Source: Maricaulis maris | Lineage (GTDB): Bacteria > Pseudomonadota > Alphaproteobacteria > Caulobacterales > Maricaulaceae | Assembly (NCBI RefSeq): GCF_036322705.1 | Contig: NZ_AP027270.1 | Coordinates: 2,915,501 to 2,979,500 of the forward strand | Direction of reading: 5' to 3' | Length of the DNA stretch: 64,000 bases | Shown: one piece after another, positions 7,392 to 16,647 of the stretch | Layout: every line of letters begins with the position of its first letter | Position numbering within the stretch: the stretch's first letter is position 1 | Translations under genes and position numbers: made by a program | The notes under the pieces: model-generated | What the model saw: only the letters and a program-made list of their open reading frames with translations | Database searches by the model: none | What the model was told of the DNA's origin: nothing

Positions 7392-10067
7392 ATGGCCTCT
7401 CTCGACAGTTTTTCCTGTAAACGTACGCTCACCGCTGCCGGTGAAACGTATGCCTATTATGATCTGAAGGTCGCCGAGGCGAACGGGCTGGCCGGGGTTT
7501 CCCGGCTTCCGGGCTCGCTGAAAGTGCTGCTGGAAAACCTGCTGCGCTTTGAAGACGGCAAGACCGTCACCAAAGCCGACATCGAAGCGATGGCCGAATG
7601 GCTGACGACCCGCAAGTCGACCCACGAAATCGCCTATCGTCCGGCTCGTGTGGTCATGCAGGACTTTACCGGTGTGCCGGCCGTGGTCGACCTCGCTGCC
7701 ATGCGCGACGCCGCCACCAAGCTGGGCGCCGACCCGGATCGTATCAATCCGCAGGTCCCGGTCGATCTCGTGATCGACCACTCGGTGATGGTCGACAATT
7801 TCGGACACGCCGACAGCTTCGCCAAGAATGTCGAGCGCGAGTACGAGCGCAATGGCGAGCGCTACAAATTCCTGAAATGGGGCGCCAAGGCGTTTGACAA
7901 TTTCCGCGTGGTCCCGCCGGGCACCGGTATCATCCACCAGGTCAATCTGGAAAACCTCGCCCAGGCTGTTTGGACCAAGGAAGAAGACGGCGAGACCATC
8001 GCCTATCCGGACACCTGCGTGGGCACCGACAGCCACACCACCATGATCAACGGCCTCGCCGTTCTCGGCTGGGGCGTCGGCGGCATCGAGGCCGAAGCCG
8101 CCATGCTGGGCCAGCCGGTCTCCATGCTTATCCCGGAAGTCGTCGGCTTCGAGCTGACCGGCAAGATGCCCGAGGGCGCAACCGCAACCGACCTCGTGCT
8201 GAAAGTCGTGGAAATGCTCCGCAAGCGCGGCGTGGTCGGCAAGTTCGTGGAATTCTACGGCTCGGGCCTCGATCACCTGTCGCTCGAAGACGAAGCCACC
8301 ATCGCCAACATGGCACCGGAATACGGCGCCACCTGCGGCTTCTTCCCGGTCGACAACGAAACGCTCGCCTACCTCAAGGCCACCGGCCGCGACGACAAGC
8401 GCGTGGCTCTGGTTGAAGCCTATTCCAAGGCCCAGGGCATGTTCCGCCCGGACTACGATGCCGACCCGGTCTTCACCGACACGCTCCACCTCGACATGTC
8501 GGAAGTCGTTCCGGCCGTCTCGGGTCCGAAACGTCCGCAGGACTGGATCGAACTGTCCAACGCGGCTGCCGGTTTCGCCCGCATCATGGAAAGCGAATAC
8601 GGCAAGGGTGACGAGCTCAACAAGTCGGCGCCGGTCGCCGGTGAGGACTACGCTTTCACCAATGGTGACGTCGCCATCGCGGCCATCACCTCCTGCACCA
8701 ACACCTCCAACCCGTCAGTCATGCTCGGCGCCGGCCTGCTGGCCCGCAATGCCGTGGCCAAGGGCCTGAAGACCAAGCCCTGGGTGAAGACCTCGCTGGC
8801 CCCGGGCTCCCAGGTCGTGACCGATTACCTGCTGCGGGCCGGCCTGAACGACGATCTCGACGCCCTTGGCTTCGACCTGGTCGGCTATGGCTGCACCACC
8901 TGTATCGGCAATTCCGGTCCGCTGCCGCCGGCGATCTCGAAGACGATCAACGAAAACGACCTTGTCGCGACCTCGGTTCTGTCCGGCAACCGCAACTTTG
9001 AAGGCCGGATCTCGCCGGACGTGCGAGCCAACTATCTCGCCTCGCCGCCGCTGGTTGTCGCCTATGCGCTGGCCGGCTCGATGAAGGTCAATCTGGTCAC
9101 CGACCCGCTGGGCCAGGACCAGGACGGCAATGACGTCTACCTGAAGGACATCTGGCCGAGCTCGGCCGAGATCGCCGAAGTGGTTCGCACCTCGGTGACC
9201 CCGGACATGTTTGCCAAGCGCTATGCCAACGTCTTCAAGGGTGATGACGCCTGGGGTGGCATCGAAGTGCCGGGCGGCCTGACCTATGCCTGGGACCACA
9301 CCTCGACCTATGTCCAGAACCCGCCCTACTTCGAAGGCATGACCATGGACCCGGAAAGCCCGGGCGATGTCGTCAATGCCAAGATCATGGGCCTGTTCGG
9401 CGACTCGATCACCACCGACCACATCTCGCCGGCCGGTTCGATCAAGGCCGACAGCCCGGCCGGTCGCTACCTGCAGGAACGCCAGGTTCCGGTTCTGGAG
9501 TTCAACTCCTACGGTTCGCGGCGCGGCAATCACGAAGTGATGATGCGCGGCACGTTCGCCAATATCCGCATCAAGAACAAGATGCTCGATGGCGTCGAAG
9601 GCGGCTACACGCTGAAGGACGGCCAGCAGGTCGACATCTACGACGCCTGCATGGCGCACCAGGCCGAAGGCACCCCGCTCGTGGTGTTCGGTGGCAAGGA
9701 ATACGGCACAGGCTCCTCGCGCGACTGGGCCGCCAAGGGCACCCGTCTTCTGGGCGTCAAGGCGGTGATCGCCGAGAGCTTCGAGCGTATCCACCGCTCC
9801 AACCTGATCGGCATGGGCGTGCTGCCCCTGCAGTTCGAGGATGGTGGCAGCTGGGAAGCCCTGGGCATGACCGGCGACGAGATCGTCACCATTCGCGGCA
9901 TCGAAAGCCTCGAGCCGCGTGGCATGATGACGATCGAGATCGCCTTCCCGGACGGCACGGTCAAGACTGCTCCGGCCCGCGCCCGGATCGATACCGAGAA
10001 TGAGCTGGAATACTTCCGCCACGGCGGCATCCTGCACTACGTCCTGCGCAATCTCGCAGCGGCCTAG
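7392..10067 (+). CDS. acnA: Aconitate hydratase A
   Basis: TCA-cycle aconitase/IRP1-type enzyme of 891 residues that interconverts citrate and isocitrate through a [4Fe-4S] cluster. With the ATG at 7392 the cluster ligands fall at Cys435 ([11 protein letters not shown]), Cys501 and Cys504 ([12 protein letters not shown]), the same numbers as in E. coli AcnA, which supports this start. GAGGA at 7379-7383 lies eight bases ahead. The frame is open further upstream, and another ATG at 7377 is in frame but less well placed. Substrate segments such as [24 protein letters not shown] and the swivelling-domain [11 protein letters not shown] are intact. It is monocistronic by spacing and transcribed away from the ccm cluster. 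Confidence 0.97.
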   Translation: MASLDSFSCKRTLTAAGETYAYYDLKVAEANGLAGVSRLPGSLKVLLENLLRFEDGKTVTKADIEAMAEWLTTRKSTHEIAYRPARVVMQDFTGVPAVVDLAAMRDAATKLGADPDRINPQVPVDLVIDHSVMVDNFGHADSFAKNVEREYERNGERYKFLKWGAKAFDNFRVVPPGTGIIHQVNLENLAQAVWTKEEDGETIAYPDTCVGTDSHTTMINGLAVLGWGVGGIEAEAAMLGQPVSMLIPEVVGFELTGKMPEGATATDLVLKVVEMLRKRGVVGKFVEFYGSGLDHLSLEDEATIANMAPEYGATCGFFPVDNETLAYLKATGRDDKRVALVEAYSKAQGMFRPDYDADPVFTDTLHLDMSEVVPAVSGPKRPQDWIELSNAAAGFARIMESEYGKGDELNKSAPVAGEDYAFTNGDVAIAAITSCTNTSNPSVMLGAGLLARNAVAKGLKTKPWVKTSLAPGSQVVTDYLLRAGLNDDLDALGFDLVGYGCTTCIGNSGPLPPAISKTINENDLVATSVLSGNRNFEGRISPDVRANYLASPPLVVAYALAGSMKVNLVTDPLGQDQDGNDVYLKDIWPSSAEIAEVVRTSVTPDMFAKRYANVFKGDDAWGGIEVPGGLTYAWDHTSTYVQNPPYFEGMTMDPESPGDVVNAKIMGLFGDSITTDHISPAGSIKADSPAGRYLQERQVPVLEFNSYGSRRGNHEVMMRGTFANIRIKNKMLDGVEGGYTLKDGQQVDIYDACMAHQAEGTPLVVFGGKEYGTGSSRDWAAKGTRLLGVKAVIAESFERIHRSNLIGMGVLPLQFEDGGSWEALGMTGDEIVTIRGIESLEPRGMMTIEIAFPDGTVKTAPARARIDTENELEYFRHGGILHYVLRNLAAA

Positions 10068-10104
10068 TCAGCCAGCCTCAAGCTCCCGCCCGCGTCACGG
10101 CCAT

Positions 10105-10132
10105 TTGATTGGATGATGCGGGCGGGTATGCT
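10105..10132 (+). promoter_or_regulatory. Candidate sigma-70-type promoter of the DUF1223 gene
   Basis: TTGATT (10105-10110) and TATGCT (10127-10132) are separated by 16 bases. The expected transcription start is at ~10139, only about six bases before the ATG at 10145, so the message would be nearly leaderless. No Shine-Dalgarno sequence is seen, which fits. An 8-bp perfect inverted repeat, CCCGCCCG/CGGGCGGG (10085-10092 and 10119-10126), brackets the -35. Pattern match only. Confidence 0.35.
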
Positions 10133-10144
10133 TATCTGGACGCC

Positions 10145-10891
10145 ATGAAATGGCTCTCCCCCCTTCTGGCGCTGGCCTTCAGCGTGACCACCCTGCCGGC
10201 TGCCTCAGCCGGCGAAGCGTCGACCGGCGCGGACGAACGCCCGGTCCTGGTCGAGCTCTTCACCAGCCAGGGCTGCGGCCTGTGCCCGGAAGCCAATCGG
10301 TATCTGGGCGAACTGGACCAGCGCGAGAACGTCTTCGTGCTCGCCTATGCGGTGTCCTATTGGGACATGTATGGCTGGACCGACACCTATGCCCGGCCAG
10401 AATATGTCCAGCGCCAGCGCACTTATCTGCCGCGCCTCGGCGTGCCGCGTCTCTACACACCACATTTTGTCGTTGATGGCGTCACCGATGCGCCGGGTTG
10501 GGAGCAGGACGCAGTCGCCCATGCGGTCGAGGATCGCCTGACCGCGATGCCGGACAGCCCGGTCATTACCATCAGCGATGGTCCGTTCGGATCCTTCCGC
10601 GTCGGCCTCGATGGCGAAGCGCCGGAGGCCGAACTCGATGTCTGGCTGGTGGCCTATGCTCCGGGCTGGGCAACGGTCCAGGTCCGGGCCGGCGAGAATA
10701 GCGGCCTCGACATGCTCCAGTACAACATGGTCAAGAGCCTGACCTATCTCGGCAACTGGGCCGGCGGACCGGCCAGCTTCACCGGCGAGAGCTTCCGCCG
10801 ATACGCCACAGTCGCGATTGTTCAGGGCGCCAATGGCGGCCCGGTCTATGGCTATGCCCGTGTGGCCCCCAGCGAGACCCCCGGTCGCTAG
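10145..10891 (+). CDS. Secreted thioredoxin-like protein, DUF1223
   Basis: A 248-residue exported protein. A signal peptide (MKWLSPLLALAFSVTTLPAASAGEA) is followed by the DUF1223 opening VLVELFTSQGCGLCPEANRYLGEL, whose CGLC resembles a thioredoxin CxxC. The conserved stretches DMYGWTDTYARPEYVQRQRTY and RLYTPHFVVDG also match the family. The redox role of DUF1223 proteins is not established; periplasmic thiol chemistry is an inference from the motif. The start is the ATG at 10145 because the upstream extension does not resemble a signal peptide. The stop overlaps the convergent regA stop in CTAG. Confidence 0.87.
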   Translation: MKWLSPLLALAFSVTTLPAASAGEASTGADERPVLVELFTSQGCGLCPEANRYLGELDQRENVFVLAYAVSYWDMYGWTDTYARPEYVQRQRTYLPRLGVPRLYTPHFVVDGVTDAPGWEQDAVAHAVEDRLTAMPDSPVITISDGPFGSFRVGLDGEAPEAELDVWLVAYAPGWATVQVRAGENSGLDMLQYNMVKSLTYLGNWAGGPASFTGESFRRYATVAIVQGANGGPVYGYARVAPSETPGR

Positions 10892-11439
10892 CGCGGCGCG
10901 CGCTTGGCCAGAATGCGTTGCAGGGTACGGCGGTGCATGTTCAGCCGGCGCGCCGTCTCCGAGACATTGTGATCGCACAGCTCGAACACGCGCTGGATAT
11001 GCTCCCAGCGGACGCGATCTGCCGACATCGGGTTTTCCGGCGGTTCCGGCTTGTCCTCGGGATGGGCCAGCAAGGCCTTGATGATGTCGTCCGCGTCAGC
11101 AGGTTTGGACATGTAATCCACAGCCCCGGCCTTCACGGCGGCAACCGCTGTCGCGATGTTGCCATAGCCCGTCAGCATGACGACCCGGCAATCTGCGCGC
11201 GAGGCGTGCAGGGCCTTGACCACATCAAGCCCGTCACCGTCCTGCAGCCGAAGGTCAAGCACGGCAAAGGCCGGCGGATTGGCCTTGGCCACTTCCTTGG
11301 CCTCTTCAACGGTGGCCACTGCAGACACAATGAAACCCCGGCTGGTCATCGCCCGTCCGAGACGCGTCCGGAAGGGCGCATCATCGTCCAGGATGAGCAG
11401 CGACTTGTCCTCGGGAAGTTCGTATTCGATCTCACTCAC
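10888..11439 (-). CDS. regA: Redox response regulator RegA/PrrA/ActR
   Basis: A 183-residue two-domain regulator. The receiver domain has DDD at 18-20, phospho-acceptor Asp62 (AVLDLRLQDGDGL), the Thr of VVMLTGYG and the Lys of DYMSKPAD. A short proline-rich linker (KPEPPENPMSADRVRWEHIQRV) follows, and then a Fis-type helix-turn-helix, NVSETARRLNMHRRTLQRILAKR, which is nearly invariant in RegA orthologues. RegA controls respiration, electron-transfer and carbon/nitrogen metabolism genes in response to the quinone-pool redox state via RegB. The start is GTG, with AGGA eight bases upstream. regB lies directly upstream on the same strand, 37 bases away. Confidence 0.95.
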   Translation of the reverse strand: MSEIEYELPEDKSLLILDDDAPFRTRLGRAMTSRGFIVSAVATVEEAKEVAKANPPAFAVLDLRLQDGDGLDVVKALHASRADCRVVMLTGYGNIATAVAAVKAGAVDYMSKPADADDIIKALLAHPEDKPEPPENPMSADRVRWEHIQRVFELCDHNVSETARRLNMHRRTLQRILAKRAPR

Positions 11440-11476
11440 GCGTCGGTCCTCGCGAATTCTTGGTCTCGTTCAGTAT

Positions 11477-12799
11477 CTAGCTCACGGAGGGCGGGGCCTC
11501 CACCCGTTTGCGCGGCCAGCGGATCGACACGATCGCCCCACCCGGTGCCGGGGCATTGTCAAACCGGACCACGCCGCCGGTCTTCTCGATCATTGTCTTG
11601 GCGATAAAGACACCCAGCCCGAGCCCGCCCTGACCCGGCGTTCCCGACCGCGAGGTGACGTAGGGCTCGCCGATCTTCGAGAGGATGTCCGAGCTGAATC
11701 CCGGACCATCATCGATCACCCGGATATAGATATTGCTGCGATCCCATCGTCCTTCCACCACAACACGGGTGACCGCGAAATCGACGGAGTTCTCGACGAA
11801 ATTTCCGATCCCGTAGATCAGCTCCGGAATACGCCGAAGCACCGGCTGGTCATCGTCTGCCGGGTCGGCCAGTTCCACATTCACCAGCGGCCCCAAACCC
11901 CGCAGCGGCGCGCTCGCTTCCTCGAGGGCGGCCAGGAACTCGATCCGGTCGTGACGGACATCAGAGGCCTCCTGGACCTCACCCAGCCGCTTCAGTATGT
12001 CGCGGCACCGACGCGCCTGGGTCACCAGAAGTTCGGCATCCTCGCTCAGGGGCGTACCGGCCTCGATTTCGCGGAGCATTTCCTTGGCCGTGAGCTGGAT
12101 CGTCGCCAGCGGTGTTCCGAGCTCGTGGGCGGCGGCGGCCGACAAGGCGCCAAGAGCTGACAAGCGCTGCTCGCGCGACAGCACGCTCTGGGTCGCCGCC
12201 AGGGCCGTCGCCATCCGCTTGCCCTCTTGACTGACCCGCCAGGAATAGACGGCGGTGAAGGCGACAGCGATGAAGATCGCAACCAGCAGGCCGAAGACAT
12301 ACATGCCCGGCAGATCGAGTGTGACCCCGCCATACCAGGGCAGCGGCAGGCTCCATAGCCACATGGCACCGGTTCCGGCGATCGCAATGATCGCCACGCC
12401 TCCGGCCCAGCGCGGCGGCAGGGCGGCAACGGCGATAATGATCGGCGCCGCCAGCATCACCACGAACGGGTTCTGCAAGCCGCCGGTGAGCATCAGCAGG
12501 GCGCACATCTGCAGGACATCGAAGCCGAGCTGGGCAAACGCCTCCCAGTCCCTGGCAAATTTCTGCGGCGGCACCGCCAGGGTCAGCCAGGTATTCACCA
12601 GGGCGCTCATCGCGATCAGGCCGAGGCAGAATCCGATCGGCAGCTCGAAACCGGCGAGGAAGTGGACAATCAGAATGGTCACGGTCTGACCACCCACCGC
12701 CAGCCATCGCAGCATGACCAGCGTTCGCAAGCGCAAGCGTCCGAAAACCGGTGTCAGGTGCGCATCACCGCCATAAGGGTCCCATTCGCTTTCGCTCAT
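11477..12799 (-). CDS. regB: Redox sensor histidine kinase RegB/PrrB
   Basis: A 440-residue sensor kinase with six hydrophobic segments, including the quinone-sensing heptad GGLQNPF (106-112). A dimerisation/phosphotransfer domain has the phospho-accepting His225 (AAAAHELGTPLATI), and Cys265 lies in ARRCRDILKRL. A HATPase domain has NFVENSVDFA, DDGPGF and GGLGLGVFI. With the chosen ATG both His225 and Cys265 carry the same numbers as reported for Rhodobacter capsulatus RegB, which supports the start and predicts intact redox switching. A longer upstream frame is open but not conserved. It is divergent from the SCO1 gene across ~150 bases and upstream of regA. Confidence 0.96.
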   Translation of the reverse strand: MSESEWDPYGGDAHLTPVFGRLRLRTLVMLRWLAVGGQTVTILIVHFLAGFELPIGFCLGLIAMSALVNTWLTLAVPPQKFARDWEAFAQLGFDVLQMCALLMLTGGLQNPFVVMLAAPIIIAVAALPPRWAGGVAIIAIAGTGAMWLWSLPLPWYGGVTLDLPGMYVFGLLVAIFIAVAFTAVYSWRVSQEGKRMATALAATQSVLSREQRLSALGALSAAAAHELGTPLATIQLTAKEMLREIEAGTPLSEDAELLVTQARRCRDILKRLGEVQEASDVRHDRIEFLAALEEASAPLRGLGPLVNVELADPADDDQPVLRRIPELIYGIGNFVENSVDFAVTRVVVEGRWDRSNIYIRVIDDGPGFSSDILSKIGEPYVTSRSGTPGQGGLGLGVFIAKTMIEKTGGVVRFDNAPAPGGAIVSIRWPRKRVEAPPSVS

Positions 12800-12951
12800 T
12801 GAGATTTTGCCTTCTTCGAGCGTGACCGCGCCACGCGATGGACAGCACCGCTGCTTGGGCCTAACTTCGCACACGCAGCAATGAGAGGCGTTCTGGTTAG
12901 CACGCTTCGTCTGCGCCCGAACAGATCGGGCACCCCTGCCGAGGAGTCAAA

Positions 12952-13584
12952 ATGCCGCGTCCCGTGCTCTGGCTGCTGATCGCAGCGCCCACCGTTCTTC
13001 TGATCGCGTTCTTCACGCTGATGTTGACGGACAGCTCGCCATCGGTCGAGCGGCGTGCCGGTGTGCGGACGAGCGGGGAAGCCCTCGTCGGCGGTCCGTT
13101 CGAACTGGTCGACCAGACCGGTGCAACGGTCACCCAGGACACCTATGCCGGCAAGCTGATGCTGATCTATTTCGGCTACACCTACTGCCCCGACGTCTGC
13201 CCCTTCTCGCTCCAGATCATGGCCGCAGCCATGGATCAGCTCAGCGAGGACGAGCGCGCCCGGATCCAGCCGATGCTGATCACCATCGATCCCGAGCGTG
13301 ACACCGTCGAGCAGATGGCGAGCTATGTCAGCTCGCCCGCCTTTCCCGACGGGCTGGTCGGCCTGACCGGAACAGAGGAGCAGATCGCCTCTGTCGCGCG
13401 GGCCTATCGGGTCGTTTATCAACGCGCCGAGGATGCCGGCAGCGGCGACTATCTGATGGATCACACCTCCATCATCTATCTGATGGATGGCGAGGCGAAT
13501 TTCGTTGACGTCTTTACCTCTGGCGTTGACCCGCGCGATCTCGCGAGCCGCCTGCAAGACTTCCTTGAGGAAAACCCCGGATAA
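12952..13584 (+). CDS. SCO1/SenC/PrrC copper chaperone
   Basis: Membrane-anchored copper metallochaperone of 210 residues that helps assemble CuA of cytochrome oxidase and may act as a thiol reductase. One N-terminal anchor (LLIAAPTVLLIAFFTLML) is followed by a thioredoxin fold with the copper ligands in YCPDVCPFS (Cys79, Cys83) and His171 in LMDHTSII. Length and ligand spacing match the family. The ATG has GAGGAG about six bases upstream. In many alphaproteobacteria the SCO gene (senC/prrC) sits with regB/regA. Here it is divergent from regB, so the shared 150-base region may be controlled by phosphorylated RegA (inference). Confidence 0.94.
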   Translation: MPRPVLWLLIAAPTVLLIAFFTLMLTDSSPSVERRAGVRTSGEALVGGPFELVDQTGATVTQDTYAGKLMLIYFGYTYCPDVCPFSLQIMAAAMDQLSEDERARIQPMLITIDPERDTVEQMASYVSSPAFPDGLVGLTGTEEQIASVARAYRVVYQRAEDAGSGDYLMDHTSIIYLMDGEANFVDVFTSGVDPRDLASRLQDFLEENPG

Positions 13585-13630
13585 CTGTCCGGAACAGTGC
13601 CGGCGCCCGCCGCCGACGCGAGGAGAGCCC

Positions 13631-14896
13631 ATGCTTTACAGCGTCTATGAATTGAACCGCATGGCCATGACGCCATGGCGAGCCGCCGCAAATGCGACGC
13701 GCAAGATGATGCGCTCGCCGATGAATCCGATGGGTGAAACGATGGCTGGCCGGACCATGGCCGCCGCCGCCGAGCTCTTCGAGTCGGTCACCCGCCGCTA
13801 TGCCAAGCCGGAATGGATGATCGAGCATACCGAGATCAACGGACAGCCGGTCGGCATCAGCGAAGAGGTCATCTGGAGCAAGCCGTGGTGCTCGCTCCTG
13901 CACTTCCAGCGCGACCAGGACGCCCTCATCGCGGCACGCGGGACCGAAACCGCGGATCGCAAGGTGCTGTTCGTGGCCCCGATGTCGGGCCACTATGCGA
14001 CCCTCCTGCGCGGTACGGTCGAGGCCTTTCTGCCCGACAGCGAGGTCTACATCACCGACTGGCAGGATGCCCGGATGGTGCCGGTCACCGATGGCCGCTT
14101 CGATCTGGATGACTTCACCAGCTATATCCGCGAGATGATGACGCTGCTCGGCCCCGACCTGCACGTCGTGGCCGTGTGCCAGCCCGGACCGCCAACCCTC
14201 GCCGCCATCGCGCTGATGGCCGAGGATGACGATGCAAATCGTCCCGCCTCGATGACCTTCATGGGCTCGCCGATCGACACCCGCCTGTCACCGACCGTGC
14301 CGAACAAGCTGGCCGAGGAGAAGCCCTTCGAGTGGTTCTCCGGCAATCTCATTCATACCGTGCCGGCGCCCAATCCGGGTGCGTTCCGGCGGGTCTATCC
14401 GGGCTTCCTGCAGCTCGCGGGCTTCATGAACATGAATCTCGAGCGTCATGTCGACGCGCACTGGAACTTCTACACCCAGCTGGTTGAGGGTGACGGCGAC
14501 AGCGCTGACAAGCACCGGACCTTCTATGACGAGTATCTCGCCGTGATGGACCTGTCCGAAGAGTTCTACCTGCAGACCATCACCGACGTGTTCCAGGAGC
14601 ACAAGCTGGCCCGGGGTGAGCAGATGCATGGCGACCGCAAGGTTGACCCGTCTGCGATCAAGGATGTCGCCTTGCTGACCGTTGAAGGCGAGAAGGACGA
14701 TATCTCCGGCATCGGCCAAACCCAGGCCGCGCACACTTTGTGCAGCAACCTTCCGGAGACGCTGCGCCAGGACTATATCCAGCCGGGTGTCGGCCATTAT
14801 GGCGTCTTCAATGGTCGCCGCTTCCGCGAACAGATCGCACCGCGCATGAAGACATTCATGGACGAGGCCGGAGGCGCGGCGCTCAAGGCGCGCTAA
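13631..14896 (+). CDS. phaZ: Intracellular polyhydroxybutyrate depolymerase PhaZ
   Basis: A 421-residue cytoplasmic depolymerase that mobilises stored PHB. It is alpha/beta hydrolase-like with a cysteine nucleophile at Cys183 in VAVCQPGPP, the same position reported for the Ralstonia PhaZ1 type. The C-terminal segments GEKDDISGIGQT and QPGVGHYGVFNGRRFR supply the Asp and His of the triad. The N-terminal MLYSVYELNRMAMTPWRAAA is the conserved family start. The ATG at 13631 has AGGAGA just upstream; the open frame extending back to ~13487 lies inside the SCO1 gene and is not coding. It implies that the organism stores PHB; no synthase is in the window. A bidirectional hairpin terminator follows at 14.9 kb. 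Confidence 0.95.
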   Translation: MLYSVYELNRMAMTPWRAAANATRKMMRSPMNPMGETMAGRTMAAAAELFESVTRRYAKPEWMIEHTEINGQPVGISEEVIWSKPWCSLLHFQRDQDALIAARGTETADRKVLFVAPMSGHYATLLRGTVEAFLPDSEVYITDWQDARMVPVTDGRFDLDDFTSYIREMMTLLGPDLHVVAVCQPGPPTLAAIALMAEDDDANRPASMTFMGSPIDTRLSPTVPNKLAEEKPFEWFSGNLIHTVPAPNPGAFRRVYPGFLQLAGFMNMNLERHVDAHWNFYTQLVEGDGDSADKHRTFYDEYLAVMDLSEEFYLQTITDVFQEHKLARGEQMHGDRKVDPSAIKDVALLTVEGEKDDISGIGQTQAAHTLCSNLPETLRQDYIQPGVGHYGVFNGRRFREQIAPRMKTFMDEAGGAALKAR

Positions 14897-14911
14897 CCAG
14901 CCCTTGCGCGT

Positions 14912-14962
14912 GGTCAAAGAAAAAGGCGCCACCCGGACCCGGGCGGCGCCTTCTCTTTGACC
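14912..14962. terminator. Bidirectional hairpin terminator between phaZ and the 522-aa gene
   Basis: The outer arms GGTCAAAGA (14912-14920) and TCTTTGACC (14954-14962) are perfectly complementary. Inside them GGCGCCACCCG pairs with CGGGCGGCGCC with one mismatch. The runs of A and T at the flanks make it usable from both sides, fitting its place between two convergent genes. Confidence 0.85.
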
Positions 14963-14972
14963 GCAGTCAGGA

Positions 14973-16541
14973 TCAGGGGGCTTCAGACGAGAAGCTGAGG
15001 CCCAGATCGTTGTAATCGAAGGTGCCGGCCTCGATATCGAGGAGCATATCGCCAATGCTCAGCGGGGTCGGCGGCGTCATGTCGATGGTCAGGCTACCAC
15101 CCTGGTTGACGAAATTGGTCAGGGCGGTGGACAGCTGGGCGAGAACCGGGCGCGGGATTTCCGGCGGCGCCGCCATCAGTCCCATGCCCATCATGGCACC
15201 GGCCTGGACCCGCAGTTCTTCCTTGGTGATGCCCTGCGCCGCAGCGCCGGCGTCAAGGGCCCGGTCGAGGATGGAGAGATCAACGAGTCGCATCGACATA
15301 TTGTTGATGAGAAGGGGCCCCATCAACTGGGCCATGGCCGAGAGCTGGGCGCCATCACTGACATCGGCCGCTTCGGTCATGGCCATCATGGCGTCCGGCA
15401 TGTTGGCGATATACTCGTTGTATCCGGAGACATCCTGGGCCATCTCAAGACGCAGACCGTCCGTCAACTCGATGAAATTGTCGCCCGTGGTGTAGGCACG
15501 GCCCGTGTCTTCGTCATAGACAGAATTGGCCGCCATGCGGAGCTCGAGCTGCTCGTATCCGAGCATGCCAAGGCCCATGGCGAGCTGGGCACCAGCCGGC
15601 TTGGACGGATCCGGGATCAGCATGGCCGAGCCAAGCTCTGCGGTCGTCGTGATGCGCGAGCCGTAACGCTCCATCGCCGAAGTGAGATGGTCCATCGAGA
15701 AATGAACGCCCGATGCCTCGACGAGGATGTCGCGGATGGCGAAGCTGTCATAGACATCCATCGGCGAAATGAAGGCGCTCTGATAGTAGGCCTGCATCAT
15801 GCCGTCTTCATCGGCACCTGCAGCGACCGCATCCATCATCGCGGAATAGGCTTCGGTCTGGAAGCCGAGCAGCGAGATCTCGCCCATATTGACGGTGACC
15901 GCCTCACCGCTGTCGTCGACGCCGGAGAAGGCGAAGCCCAGAATGGCCATGCGGCCCAGTTCGACGCGGGTGTAATTCTCGACGACGAATTGTGCGAGGT
16001 TGAACTCGAAAGCCCCGGCCTCTTCCGAGCCGCTACCGGACAGACCCTCAAGGCTGAAGCCCTCGAACTCATAGGTGTTCCAGGCGGCTTGATAGTCCTC
16101 ATCGGTCTCGCCGGCGACAGCGCGACCAAAATCGGTCGTCATCGCGGCATTCGGACCATCAATGCTGACCCGGTCGAGACGGATGACGGTGCCGTCCGTG
16201 CTCGAGGTCGCGCTGATCCCCTCCAGCGCGAGGCCGTCAAACAGGACTTCGCCGTTGGCATCCAGGCGCAGGGTATCGAAGATCATCCGATCGGCGCGGA
16301 CCTCTTCCATGCTGCCGGTCTCGTCATCCTCGATATCGCTGAAGGTCACATCGTTCAGGATGTAGCGGCCGCCCCGGAAGTCGACACTGTCGTAGTTGAC
16401 GGATTGGTTGGTGCCATCAAGGCCCATGCGCGCCATGGCCGCCTCGGCCGCAGCGCGGCTTTGCGCCTCGACGCTACCGGCGGGCAACATGTAGGCAATG
16501 ACGCTGGCCGCGGCGGCGGCAGAAAGCAGGCTGTATCTCAT
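14973..16541 (-). CDS. Unknown exported protein, 522 aa
   Basis: I do not recognise the family. The ATG at 16541 gives a clear signal peptide (MRYSLLSAAAAASVIAYMLPAGSVEA) cleaved near residue 28. The mature part is acidic and rich in Ala, Met, Gly and Asp. It has many short amphipathic strands with recurring patterns of the type D-G-x-x-L-x-G-I and L-x-G-F: LFDGLALEGIS, FEGFSLEGLSGSG, AILGFAFSGVD, EISLLGFQTEAY. That suggests a repetitive beta-structure, possibly beneath the outer membrane. The C-terminal region, from NMSMRLVDLSILDRALD to GGSLTIDMTPPTPLSIGDML, looks like a second domain. Cysteines are absent. It is transcribed alone towards the shared terminator, and the upstream neighbour is the PBP gene, 106 bases away. 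No catalytic motif is seen. Confidence 0.72.
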   Translation of the reverse strand: MRYSLLSAAAAASVIAYMLPAGSVEAQSRAAAEAAMARMGLDGTNQSVNYDSVDFRGGRYILNDVTFSDIEDDETGSMEEVRADRMIFDTLRLDANGEVLFDGLALEGISATSSTDGTVIRLDRVSIDGPNAAMTTDFGRAVAGETDEDYQAAWNTYEFEGFSLEGLSGSGSEEAGAFEFNLAQFVVENYTRVELGRMAILGFAFSGVDDSGEAVTVNMGEISLLGFQTEAYSAMMDAVAAGADEDGMMQAYYQSAFISPMDVYDSFAIRDILVEASGVHFSMDHLTSAMERYGSRITTTAELGSAMLIPDPSKPAGAQLAMGLGMLGYEQLELRMAANSVYDEDTGRAYTTGDNFIELTDGLRLEMAQDVSGYNEYIANMPDAMMAMTEAADVSDGAQLSAMAQLMGPLLINNMSMRLVDLSILDRALDAGAAAQGITKEELRVQAGAMMGMGLMAAPPEIPRPVLAQLSTALTNFVNQGGSLTIDMTPPTPLSIGDMLLDIEAGTFDYNDLGLSFSSEAP

Positions 16542-16647
16542 AATGACCCCCTTTTGGATCGGTGTTTTAACGTCCCTCAACGACGAGTTTAACACCACGT
16601 TTGCGACACGTCCTTGAAACCTGTCACAAAATTGGGGGGATTCCGTG

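Noticed and set aside
8715-10037. A long minus-strand frame opposite acnA
   Set aside because: Fully overlaps the aconitase coding sequence with intact Fe-S ligands; no independent evidence of coding.
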